In this document: positions 40,794-48,481 of the stretch, in pieces
Position numbering within the stretch: the stretch's first letter is position 1
How the letters are laid out: each line of letters begins with the position of its first letter
Assembly (NCBI GenBank): GCA_023459215.1
Contig: JAEWVF010000019.1
Span: forward strand, 62,001 to 126,000
Direction: 5' to 3'
From: Chloroflexota bacterium
GTDB lineage: Bacteria; Chloroflexota; Anaerolineae; Anaerolineales; Villigracilaceae
DNA length: 64,000 bases
Made by a program: the position numbers and the translations under genes
The notes under the pieces: model-generated
Told to the model about the DNA's origin: nothing
Database searches by the model: none
Seen by the model: only the letters and a program-made list of their open reading frames with translations

Positions 40794-42236
40794 TTAGCAG
40801 TCGACGGGTGAAACTTGTGGAATGGGGTCTTCGGGACGCTCCTGCACACACCAGGCGGCCACATAGCCTGTGTTTTCGTTAACGTCCTTGACATGGATCC
40901 ACTCGCCGGGTTGGCCTATTTTCCCCGCAGCAATATCAGGCGGTTCTATGGCGATTAATTCGCTGCCTTGGGGCAGGCGTTTGATCAGGGTATCCTTGGA
41001 AATATACGGGAACTGGCGCAGGGCCACTTTTTCTTCGGATGTGCGCAACAAAACGGGCAGTACCTCGCCAATGGCGAAGTTAGGCCCTGCGGTCTGACGC
41101 TGCGCTTCAGGCCCGAACGCGGCTGACCCGAGACTGACGATATTGACATACCAGGCGGCGACAACACCCTGGGCATTCTGCACATCGGCGACCTTGAGCC
41201 ACTCGTACATCGTGCCGACTTTGCGTTTGACATCGGCGGCCGGTTCCAGAACCTTTAATTCTGCGCCGATGGGCAACACTTTCAAGATTGTCGCATCTGT
41301 GCTGTCCGGTTTCGAGCGCAATTTAAGCCCATCGACGCTGGCTTTGACCACCGGCGCATCTTTGGGCACCGTAATGGTCGCCGGGGCAGCGCCGGGAGCC
41401 GGAGCATTGGCATTCTTGGCCTTTGCGACCAGCCAGGCCGCCGTGTAACCCTCGGTGCCATCACCCAGCTTGACCGCCAGCCACTGGTTCTGCTGGCCGA
41501 TTTTGGCGTTGGCGGCGGCATCCGCTTCGAGCACTTTCATCTCGGTGTTGATGCCCACCCGCTTGAGCAGGGTATGTTCGGCAACCAGGGTTTGCGAGCG
41601 GATGGCAAGCTCGTCCGCAGTAGCATAAACCGGAAAGGATGCGTACACGCCTTTATCCAGCTTGGGCGGCGTGGCTGGGGGCAGCGGCGCGCCGGGGCCG
41701 TCGAAATACATCACCCCGGTGATGATTTTCCCGGCTTCTTTCGTTCCAGCAACCTGGGCGTATTTCGAGCTTTTTAATGAAATCTTGCCTTTTTCCACCG
41801 GGAAGGGGTACGGATCGTAAACCAGGTAATCGTCCTCTTGCTTGCCATAAACAACCATGTAGTGGGTTTGCACCCCGGTCTGCGGCGACCAGTCAACCTC
41901 GATGATGACCGGTTTTCCGCGTCCAAGCCAGGCGTCGATTTCAGCCAACGGCGCAGGAGCGTTGGCGCAATTGGTATAACTGACATAGCGGATGCCAGGC
42001 AGGGCTGCCGGAATTGCCCCGGGAATCAGGAATGCGGTCCCAGCCGAGAAGCCGACCACTTTTTTCATCTTTTCATTCAGACTTTCGGGGGTTTCATTCA
42101 GGCCGTACACTGAAGCGAGCATGCTTATGCTGGTCAACAGGCAGCCGAAATTGCCGATGGTCGAAGTTTTATCAAAGCCCAGTAATTTCGATTTCCAGGC
42201 CGGGTCAGTTTGTGAATATTGCTTTAGTTCTGCCAT
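40794..42236 (-). CDS. C39-like cysteine peptidase with three SH3-like domains
   Basis: Residues 1-185 resemble the peptidase C39-like papain fold: Cys32 in GNFGCLLTSISML, His125 in THYMVVYG and Asp141 in VYDPYPF form a plausible triad. Three SH3_3-type repeats follow (about 205-275, 300-375, 390-470). Each has the pattern LxLRSxP...LKxLPxGxELxVLEP...WLKVxDxxxxxGYVAAWYV. There is no signal peptide, which is unusual for SH3_3 proteins that normally bind cell wall. GGAG lies 8 nt before the ATG at 42236. The gene heads the protease locus, and its promoter region carries a direct repeat. Confidence 0.82.
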   Translation of the reverse strand: MAELKQYSQTDPAWKSKLLGFDKTSTIGNFGCLLTSISMLASVYGLNETPESLNEKMKKVVGFSAGTAFLIPGAIPAALPGIRYVSYTNCANAPAPLAEIDAWLGRGKPVIIEVDWSPQTGVQTHYMVVYGKQEDDYLVYDPYPFPVEKGKISLKSSKYAQVAGTKEAGKIITGVMYFDGPGAPLPPATPPKLDKGVYASFPVYATADELAIRSQTLVAEHTLLKRVGINTEMKVLEADAAANAKIGQQNQWLAVKLGDGTEGYTAAWLVAKAKNANAPAPGAAPATITVPKDAPVVKASVDGLKLRSKPDSTDATILKVLPIGAELKVLEPAADVKRKVGTMYEWLKVADVQNAQGVVAAWYVNIVSLGSAAFGPEAQRQTAGPNFAIGEVLPVLLRTSEEKVALRQFPYISKDTLIKRLPQGSELIAIEPPDIAAGKIGQPGEWIHVKDVNENTGYVAAWCVQERPEDPIPQVSPVDC

Positions 42237-42288
42237 ATTTTCCTCTCCTGATGGACAACCAAAGAACAATCGTACAAAACCTTATTGG

Positions 42289-42319
42289 ATTATACAATAT
42301 CCATTGCAAAACCATTGCA
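42289..42319 (-). promoter_or_regulatory. Putative promoter and direct-repeat operator of the protease locus
   Basis: On the minus strand TATAAT occupies 42294-42289. Upstream, CCATTGCA occurs twice on the plus strand (42301-42308 and 42312-42319), with an 11-bp period, covering the -35 region. No good -35 hexamer is present, so an activator or repressor site is plausible. Confidence 0.45.
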
Positions 42320-42378
42320 GCCAGTTTACTACAAACCGGCGAATATGCGATATTTTTTGTCCGATTTCACCTTTAGAG

Positions 42379-42408
42379 ACAAAAAAAGAGACCGTTTTCG
42401 GTCTCTTT
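42379..42408 (-). terminator. Intrinsic terminator of the DEAD-box helicase gene
   Basis: AAAAGAGACCG (42383-42393), loop TTTT and CGGTCTCTTTT (42398-42408) with a T-run on the minus strand, directly after the helicase stop codon. Confidence 0.88.
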
Positions 42409-42416
42409 TGCGGTTG

Positions 42417-44126
42417 CTATGCTTTTTGTAGCCCCAAAGGCTGCTTGCGGATTTGGGCATCGGAGGCTTTGGCCAGCACCTTGCCCACCAGTTCTTCGGG
42501 GATGTCGACCAGGGATCGCTTTTCGTGGATGGTGATTTTTCCAATTACCGCGCCGGGAATATCGGCGTGGGCGGCAATCGCCCCGACGATGTCATTCGGA
42601 CGGATGCCATGTTCCTTGCCCAGGCGCAGGCTCAGGCGCACCATGCCCTGTTCGTGGGATGTCCGCCCGCCGGTATCGCGCGCGCCACCCTTGCTGCTGC
42701 GTTCTGTGAAACGCGCTCCCGGTCCGGCGGAATGGTGTTCGCCGCGCCCGCCTTTGTAGCGTTCACTGCGCTCGAATCCGCGTTCGAACGTTTTGGCTTT
42801 GGGTTCTTCGACCACCGTTACCGGAGCGATTGGCCGCTGTTTCTCATCCGCGCGGACGATTTTCATCGCCACCGCCGCAATTTCGAGCGGGTCGTGTCCC
42901 TCGGCGACCAATTGCTCCACCAGGACACGTTCGTTTTTACAGCGTCCGCGCGCCAGCCATACACGGAATTGGCTCATTAATTTCTCTTCACGGAACTGGC
43001 GAATATCCTGTTCGTTGGGAACCGGCGCTTCCTTGAGCTTCTGGCGAGTGAGGGCTTCGACCTGGCGCAGGCGGCGTTTTTCGCGCGGCGCGACCAGGGT
43101 GATTGCGATCCCGGTTTTCCCGGCCCGGCCCGTGCGCCCGATGCGGTGAACGTAAATTTCGGGGTCGTGCGGCAGTTCGTAGTTGAAAACGTGCGAAATG
43201 TCATCGATGTCGAGGCCGCGCGCGGCGACATCGGTCGCAACCAGCACCCTCACCTGTCCCTGGCGGAAGCGGTTCAAAGTCCGTTCGCGGGCATCCTGGC
43301 TCAAGTCGCCGTTCAGGGCCTCAGACGGGTAGCCGCGCTGGGTCAGTTCGTTGGCCAGTTCGCCGGTTTCGGCGCGGGTGTGGACGAAGATCAACGCGCT
43401 GGTGATTTCCTCGATTTCGAAAAGGCGGGTCAGGGCTGCGGTCTTGTCGCCCAGGTTGGTGAAGTAATAGCGCTGTTCGATGGTTGCGCTGGTGACCTGG
43501 TTGCGCTCGATCACCACCGATTGCGGGTCGCGCATGTATTTATCGGCCAGACGGCGGATTTCGAGCGGCATGGTTGCCGAGAACAGGGCGGTTTGGCGTT
43601 CGGCGGAGGTTTCGGCCAGGATGGTTTCGATGTCCTCGATGAAGCCCATCGAGAGCATTTCATCCGCCTCATCCAAAACAACAGTACGGATATTGTGAAT
43701 ATCCAGCGCGCCGCGCCGCATCAAATCCATCAGGCGGCCGGGCGTTCCGACAACCACATCCACGCCGCGCTTCAGTTGGTTGAGTTGCGGCAAATAGGCC
43801 GCCCCGCCGTAAACGGCCAGGACGCGCACGTTGTGAAATTGTCCGTACTCGCGAACGGATTCGGCAACTTGCAGCGCCAGTTCGCGGGTCGGGGCCAGCA
43901 CCAGCGCCTGGATATGCTTTTGATTGGGGATCAGGTTGTGTAAAAGGGGGAGGGCGAAGGCAGCGGTTTTGCCGGTTCCGGTTTGGGCCTGGCCGATCAC
44001 ATCGGCCCCGCTCAACATCACGGGAATCATGGCGGCCTGGATTGGCGTTGGTGTGGCATAGCCGCGCTCGGTAACGGCCCGCACCAGTTCGGGGTGCAGG
44101 TTCAGGTCAGTAAATTCGGTTGTCAT
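42417..44126 (-). CDS. DEAD-box RNA helicase (DeaD/CsdA-like)
   Basis: This 569-residue ATP-dependent RNA helicase carries all core motifs: Q motif, AQTGTGKT, PTRELALQV, DEAD in VVLDEADEML, SAT, and HRIGRTGRAGK. The C-terminal ~75 residues (MVRLSLRLGKEHGIRPNDIVGAIA...) form the DbpA/CsdA RNA-binding domain, preceded by a basic linker. It should act in ribosome assembly or mRNA decay, often in the cold. The start at 44126 with GGAG 5 nt upstream is preferred over a 47-codon extension. A leader of about 230 nt with an internal terminator precedes it. Confidence 0.93.
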   Translation of the reverse strand: MTTEFTDLNLHPELVRAVTERGYATPTPIQAAMIPVMLSGADVIGQAQTGTGKTAAFALPLLHNLIPNQKHIQALVLAPTRELALQVAESVREYGQFHNVRVLAVYGGAAYLPQLNQLKRGVDVVVGTPGRLMDLMRRGALDIHNIRTVVLDEADEMLSMGFIEDIETILAETSAERQTALFSATMPLEIRRLADKYMRDPQSVVIERNQVTSATIEQRYYFTNLGDKTAALTRLFEIEEITSALIFVHTRAETGELANELTQRGYPSEALNGDLSQDARERTLNRFRQGQVRVLVATDVAARGLDIDDISHVFNYELPHDPEIYVHRIGRTGRAGKTGIAITLVAPREKRRLRQVEALTRQKLKEAPVPNEQDIRQFREEKLMSQFRVWLARGRCKNERVLVEQLVAEGHDPLEIAAVAMKIVRADEKQRPIAPVTVVEEPKAKTFERGFERSERYKGGRGEHHSAGPGARFTERSSKGGARDTGGRTSHEQGMVRLSLRLGKEHGIRPNDIVGAIAAHADIPGAVIGKITIHEKRSLVDIPEELVGKVLAKASDAQIRKQPLGLQKA

Positions 44127-44389
44127 CAAAACTCCATTGAATGGGCCTGCTCGATTTGAGAAAATCTCACCGGCCGCTATAAATTTGATTGTTTTGATGA
44201 CTCCGCAACCCTGTCCCTTTGCCGCAAACCGCAGGAATTTCCTCGCGGAAATCCTACAAGGCAACAAAAAAGCCCGCCGGGTTTCTTGACGGGCACTGCT
44301 TCGAAGCGATCAAAACAAATCCCAGAAACGTTCACGCTCACACGAGCGCGGGCAGAGTATATCATAACTTTTTAGCGTCTGGCCTGCAA
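44127..44389 (-). promoter_or_regulatory. Helicase promoter and long leader with internal terminator
   Basis: On the minus strand TTGCAG (44389-44384) and TATGAT (44366-44361) are 17 bp apart, giving a start near 44354. About 60 nt later a hairpin (GCCCGTC/GGCGGGC, 44294-44272) is followed by T6 (44271-44266), an intrinsic terminator. The remaining ~140 nt reach the helicase ATG and hold a second hairpin, GGATTTCC...GGAAATTCC, near 44235-44255. The layout suggests attenuation or a small RNA of about 90 nt. The rest of this 328-bp gap contains only the divergent rdgB promoter region. Confidence 0.6.
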
Positions 44390-44454
44390 TTTTGCAAAGG
44401 TTCTTGATATGGGCCAAGGTTTAGGATAGGATTGCGCCCAGATTGGAGAAAACT

Positions 44455-45054
44455 ATGCCGAAATTGTTGATTGCCACCGAGAACCAGGGCAAGCTCCGCG
44501 AGTTTCAGGAACTGCTTGCCGGCCTGGGATATGAACTGGTAACGCCGCGCCAGGTCGGTTTGACCCTGAATGTTGTCGAAGACGGCAGTACGTATGAGGA
44601 GAATGCCGGGAAAAAGGCGCGCGCTTATGCCGCCGCCAGCGGGTTGGTTGCGCTGGCAGACGATTCCGGGCTGGAGGTGGATGCCCTGGACGGCGCTCCC
44701 GGACTATATTCGGCGCGTTACCATCCCCGGCCTGGGGCGAGCGATGCCGACCGGCGCGCTTATATGCTCGAAAACCTGGGCGAAAAGCCGCGCCCCTGGA
44801 CAGCGCATTTCCATGCCACGGTGGCGGTGGCCACGCCGGGCGGTGAACTGTATTTTGCTGAGGGAAATTGTTATGGCGAAATCATCCCTGATGAGCGCGG
44901 CGCTGGCGGGTTTGGCTACGATCCGATATTCCTGGTAGAGGGGCTGGGTCATACCATGGCAGAACTGCCCATGGATGAAAAAAACCGCCTGAGCCATCGC
45001 GCCCTGGCGGTCCAAAATGCCATTCCGATTTTGAAAAAGGTATTTGACGCTTAA
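44455..45054 (+). CDS. rdgB: Non-canonical purine NTP pyrophosphatase (RdgB/HAM1)
   Basis: The 199-residue enzyme hydrolyses XTP, ITP and dITP to monophosphates, keeping deaminated bases out of nucleic acids. IATENQGKLREFQELL (substrate-binding N-terminus), ALADDSGLEVDAL and GFGYDPIFLV are the family signatures; the C-terminal NRLSHRALA is also typical. GGAG lies 6 nt before the ATG at 44455, so the in-frame TTG at 44443 is not needed. It is monocistronic, followed by a nested palindrome. Confidence 0.95.
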   Translation: MPKLLIATENQGKLREFQELLAGLGYELVTPRQVGLTLNVVEDGSTYEENAGKKARAYAAASGLVALADDSGLEVDALDGAPGLYSARYHPRPGASDADRRAYMLENLGEKPRPWTAHFHATVAVATPGGELYFAEGNCYGEIIPDERGAGGFGYDPIFLVEGLGHTMAELPMDEKNRLSHRALAVQNAIPILKKVFDA

Positions 45055-45061
45055 TCTAGAG

Positions 45062-45137
45062 CTGGAACTTTATAAAAATGTAGGGTGAAAACGGCGAATT
45101 TCAGCCGTTTTCACCCTGCAAAATCGGAAAGTTCCAG
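45062..45137. repeat. Nested palindrome between convergent genes
   Basis: Outer arms CTGGAACTTT (45062-45071) and AAAGTTCCAG (45128-45137) enclose a perfect 14-bp stem, AGGGTGAAAACGGC (45082-45095) with GCCGTTTTCACCCT (45104-45117). The inner hairpin could terminate both rdgB and the convergent hydrolase. The outer arms make it look like a short inserted element. Confidence 0.75.
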
Positions 45138-45139
45138 TA

Positions 45140-45922
45140 CTAGCCCGCTTCGCCGGGTTGATAAACGATGTTGTTAAGAAAGAGTTGCAGGGGTGCTGCC
45201 ACTTTCTGCGGCTCTTCGAGCATAACCATGTGCCCGGCAGATTCGATGGTGTAGAGAATACTATCCTTCAGGCGGGCTTTGAGTTGTTCGGCCAGGTGCA
45301 GGGGAGTCAGCCTGTCTTCGCTTCCGCACACAATCAGGGCCGGGGCTTTGATCCGTCCCAACAGGTGGGCCTCGTCGTAAGAATCACAGGCCAGGAAGTC
45401 GCCGTGCAGAACCGCCGGGCGCACCTCGGCCATGCGCTGTCCGGCCAGTTCTTTCAGGCGAGGCTCGGTTTGCGGCCCAAAAGCCAGATCTGTCACGGTT
45501 TGAACGGCCAGGGCAAAAGTGGCCGGGTTGGCGGTTTTTTCCAGCAGAGCGGCTGATACGCGCAGCCGCGCTCCGCTGCCAACCAGTCCCAATCCCAGGG
45601 TGCGGCTTGGGTTATGCACCCCCAGATAAAGGGCGATAGCGCTGCCCATTGAATGTCCTACAAAAGCGGCTTTGCGGATTTTCAGCGCATCCATAAATGT
45701 TAGGACTGCCTTGGCATAATCTTCGATGGTTTGCCGGCCAAAGCCGTTGGATTTGCCGTGTCCTGGCAGGTCGAGCGCGTAGATGCGCTGACCGGCCATC
45801 CGCCGGATTTCAGGCGGCCAGTTCAGGTGGCTTCCACCTGCGCCGTGAATCAGGATGACTGCCGGGCGCGACCAGTTTTCTTCTTCGTTGGCAAAATAAT
45901 AGATTCCGGCCGCGAGCGGCAT
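45140..45922 (-). CDS. Alpha/beta hydrolase
   Basis: This 260-residue soluble hydrolase has the oxyanion motif ILIHGAGGSHLNW, the nucleophile elbow VGHSMGS, the acid in CGSEDRLTP and the catalytic His in SAGHMVMLEEP. The layout is that of the BioH/MhpC/proline-iminopeptidase-like group. It has no signal peptide. It lies 11 bp after the NarL-type kinase gene on the same strand and so is probably cotranscribed with it. The substrate is unknown. Confidence 0.9.
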   Translation of the reverse strand: MPLAAGIYYFANEEENWSRPAVILIHGAGGSHLNWPPEIRRMAGQRIYALDLPGHGKSNGFGRQTIEDYAKAVLTFMDALKIRKAAFVGHSMGSAIALYLGVHNPSRTLGLGLVGSGARLRVSAALLEKTANPATFALAVQTVTDLAFGPQTEPRLKELAGQRMAEVRPAVLHGDFLACDSYDEAHLLGRIKAPALIVCGSEDRLTPLHLAEQLKARLKDSILYTIESAGHMVMLEEPQKVAAPLQLFLNNIVYQPGEAG

Positions 45923-45933
45923 AGGTTCACCTT

Positions 45934-47700
45934 TTACCCTTGTGCGCGGCCGTGATGGAGTTTGTCCGCAGCTTCTTCGCTGAGCGGGATATAAACATTG
46001 ACGCGCGTGCCTTTACCGGGCGCCGAGTCGATGTGCAACAAGCCGTTGACCAGTTCGGTGCGTTCGCGCAGGTTGACCATGCCCAGGCTGCCGCGTTTGT
46101 CATACGATTTGGTGACCGCCTCGACATCGAACCCCAGTCCTTCATCGGCGATTTGCAGCCAGGCGATTTCAGGTTCGTTTTTAACCTGGCTCAAGCGCAC
46201 ATAGATACGCGGCGATTGGGCGTGCTTGCGGGCGTTGTTGACCGCTTCTTCGGCCAGATAGAAGATGATCCCCTTTTTGCCCATTTCGATATCGTCGGCC
46301 AGCTTTTCATCAATCTGGATAACCACTTCCTGGCCGAAAGTTTCTTTCATCTTCTCGGCCATTTGGCCCAGGGCGGCAGTCAATCCCTGCGATTCAAGCA
46401 CCAGCGGCCTCAGCGTAAAGAGCATGTGGCGGATTTCTTTGGTGGTGCGCCGCGCCAGGTCTTCGATCTTGACCAGTTCTTCGGCGGCCATGTTTGCATC
46501 GCGTTCCAGCATCTTGCGCGATAGGTTCACGCGCATGGCAATGGCTGCCACCGATTGAGTTGGACCATCGTGCAGGTCGCGGGCCAGTTTCTTGCGCGCC
46601 TCTTCCTGGGCTTCGGCCATGCGTTCTTTTTCATCGGCCAGGTCCTGGTACAGGCGTGCATTCTGGATGGCAATGGTGGCTTGCTGTCCAATAATGTCCA
46701 GCACCTCGCAGCGATCCCTGGTAAAGTAGTTTTTCTCGGGGTGACCGAAAAGCAGTACGCCATATACGTTGAAACCGGTGCGCAAAGAAAAACAATACAC
46801 CGATTGACATGGATGCAGGCTGATCAGCCTCTTTAGTTCTGGGTCGTTCTGAACCCCGGCGGCAACCACATTTTCGCCATCCTCAACCACCCGATGCAGG
46901 AGACCTTCCTTGGCCGGGAAAGTCATCCGCAAGTCTGCCTGCGGAAAACGGCGCGCCGAACCAACCACCAGTTCTTCGCCGTCAAAAAGCAATACCCCGC
47001 TGATTAAGCGGTCATCTTTTGGCGTGGTTTGCTCTTTTTTGTCATCATCCACATGCAGGGCGCTGGTGCTGATTTCCAGGGCCATATCCAGCACGCGTTT
47101 GTAGCTCAGGGTTGCCGTCAGGGTCGAACTGAGTCTGTAAATGGCGCGCATCCGTTCGGTTTCGACGTGTTGCTGCCGCTCACGTTCTTCGTTTTGGCGA
47201 ATGCGCATTTGCCGCAACTGGTTAATCATTTGCTGGCTGATAAACCCGAAGAAACTGCCTAATACGAGCAGCCCCAGGGCAGAGAGTAACAGCCAGATCA
47301 GGCTGCTGCTTCGCAGCAAAGTAAAAGCAGCCTGCACCAGGATAATCGTCAGGCTGGCAAGCAATGCCCCGCGCAGGTCAAAATATAAAGCTGTCGAAAT
47401 AATGGGCAGGATGCCGATCCACGAAGCTGCCCCAGTCAGCCCGCCCTGGAACCAGAAGAAAACGCTTGAAACTCCCAGGTCGATTAAAACGCTGATAATG
47501 CGGTGATTGGGCAGTCGCCGATTCAGCCCGGCCAGCCAGGTCAGCACAATATTCCATAAAATCAGGAGAATCAGGACGCTGTTCTCCCAAGCGATTAATG
47601 TCCCTGAGATGGAAACAGAGATGGTCACCCCCAACAATACCAACCAGCGCAAGGAGATAACGAACCAGTCTGCCACAAAAGGGGTATCGGACTTGTACAT
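45934..47700 (-). CDS. NarL-type membrane sensor histidine kinase with GAF domain
   Basis: Five or six N-terminal hydrophobic helices (about 12-165) form an integral-membrane input unit. A coiled linker leads to a GAF domain (about 195-355). The kinase core is of the HisKA_3 class with phosphoacceptor His in RDLHDGPTQSVAAIAM, N box EEAVNNARKHA and a HATPase domain ending SAPGKGTRVNVYIPL. Such kinases usually pair with a NarL/LuxR response regulator, but none is adjacent. TATTAT lies 6 nt before the ATG without a Shine-Dalgarno sequence, so the mRNA is probably leaderless. Confidence 0.9.
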   Translation of the reverse strand: MYKSDTPFVADWFVISLRWLVLLGVTISVSISGTLIAWENSVLILLILWNIVLTWLAGLNRRLPNHRIISVLIDLGVSSVFFWFQGGLTGAASWIGILPIISTALYFDLRGALLASLTIILVQAAFTLLRSSSLIWLLLSALGLLVLGSFFGFISQQMINQLRQMRIRQNEERERQQHVETERMRAIYRLSSTLTATLSYKRVLDMALEISTSALHVDDDKKEQTTPKDDRLISGVLLFDGEELVVGSARRFPQADLRMTFPAKEGLLHRVVEDGENVVAAGVQNDPELKRLISLHPCQSVYCFSLRTGFNVYGVLLFGHPEKNYFTRDRCEVLDIIGQQATIAIQNARLYQDLADEKERMAEAQEEARKKLARDLHDGPTQSVAAIAMRVNLSRKMLERDANMAAEELVKIEDLARRTTKEIRHMLFTLRPLVLESQGLTAALGQMAEKMKETFGQEVVIQIDEKLADDIEMGKKGIIFYLAEEAVNNARKHAQSPRIYVRLSQVKNEPEIAWLQIADEGLGFDVEAVTKSYDKRGSLGMVNLRERTELVNGLLHIDSAPGKGTRVNVYIPLSEEAADKLHHGRAQG

Positions 47701-47706
47701 GTCTTA

Positions 47707-47712
47707 ATAATA
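47707..47712 (-). promoter_or_regulatory. -10 box for a probably leaderless kinase mRNA
   Basis: TATTAT on the minus strand (47712-47707) is 6 nt from the ATG at 47700. No ribosome binding site is present. Confidence 0.5.
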
Positions 47713-47752
47713 CCCGATACTTGCCACGAAAAAAAGTTTGCCCACCGGATTC

Positions 47753-48481
47753 TTAGATTTCATATCCCATTTTTCCCAGGCTTGCCCCGAACCGTTTGAC
47801 CAAGACAGCCTGTTCCTCGGCGCTGTAACGTTCCCGAAAGCGCCCAATCTGGCCCTTGAAGAAGTGTGTGCCCTGTTGGCCCTGGGTTTGTCCGGGACGA
47901 TACTGCTCGATGACGGCCCGCACCTTCTCATCATCCAGCGAAAGGCCCATAAAGCGGGCAATCCTGCCGGCTTCGGCTTCGTAATTGGTCAGGAAATCCT
48001 CGTAGCGGGTTTTGAAGACAGCCGGGATGTTCATCCACTGTTCCCAACCAGCCACATATTCGCTGATGAACTCGACCGACTGCTCGAAATTGGTCAGGTG
48101 CGAAAAAGCATTTGGGCGACCCTTTTCGACAGCCCGGCGGCCATAGTCAAAGGCTGACAGCATCGCGTCGCGCGGATCGCGGTAGATGTAAAAAGCCTGC
48201 ATCAGCCCGCCCTGAATCAGCGCCCGCGCCCAAACCGTCGGCGCGGAGTGGGCCTTGATTACAAACGTGTGTCCGAGCAGCGCCGGGCGCAGCACCATGA
48301 ACAGCCGACGCAGGCTCAAAACACCAATATTGCAATTGACCTCGGTCAGGATATTCTGCAGGCCAAAATCTTCGCGAATCTTGCGCGCATCGTCGCAACC
48401 GGTGGTTGCCATCAGGTCATGGACAAGGTTGTAATGCCAGCCCGAACCGGCGCGCGGCATCCCCACAGCAAGAATGATCAT
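47753..48481 (-). CDS. Sulfotransferase
   Basis: The 242-residue protein has the PAPS-dependent sulfotransferase signatures: the 5'-phosphosulfate loop in AVGMPRAGSGWHYNLV, the 3'-phosphate motif in YIYRDPRDAMLSAFDYG and a C-terminal FKGQIGRFRERYS segment like the family's RKGxxGDWK motif. It should transfer sulfate to a hydroxyl or amino group of a glycan or small molecule. It overlaps the ligase/polymerase gene by 4 bp, so sulfation of the surface polysaccharide is the likely role (inference). Confidence 0.85.
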   Translation of the reverse strand: MIILAVGMPRAGSGWHYNLVHDLMATTGCDDARKIREDFGLQNILTEVNCNIGVLSLRRLFMVLRPALLGHTFVIKAHSAPTVWARALIQGGLMQAFYIYRDPRDAMLSAFDYGRRAVEKGRPNAFSHLTNFEQSVEFISEYVAGWEQWMNIPAVFKTRYEDFLTNYEAEAGRIARFMGLSLDDEKVRAVIEQYRPGQTQGQQGTHFFKGQIGRFRERYSAEEQAVLVKRFGASLGKMGYEI

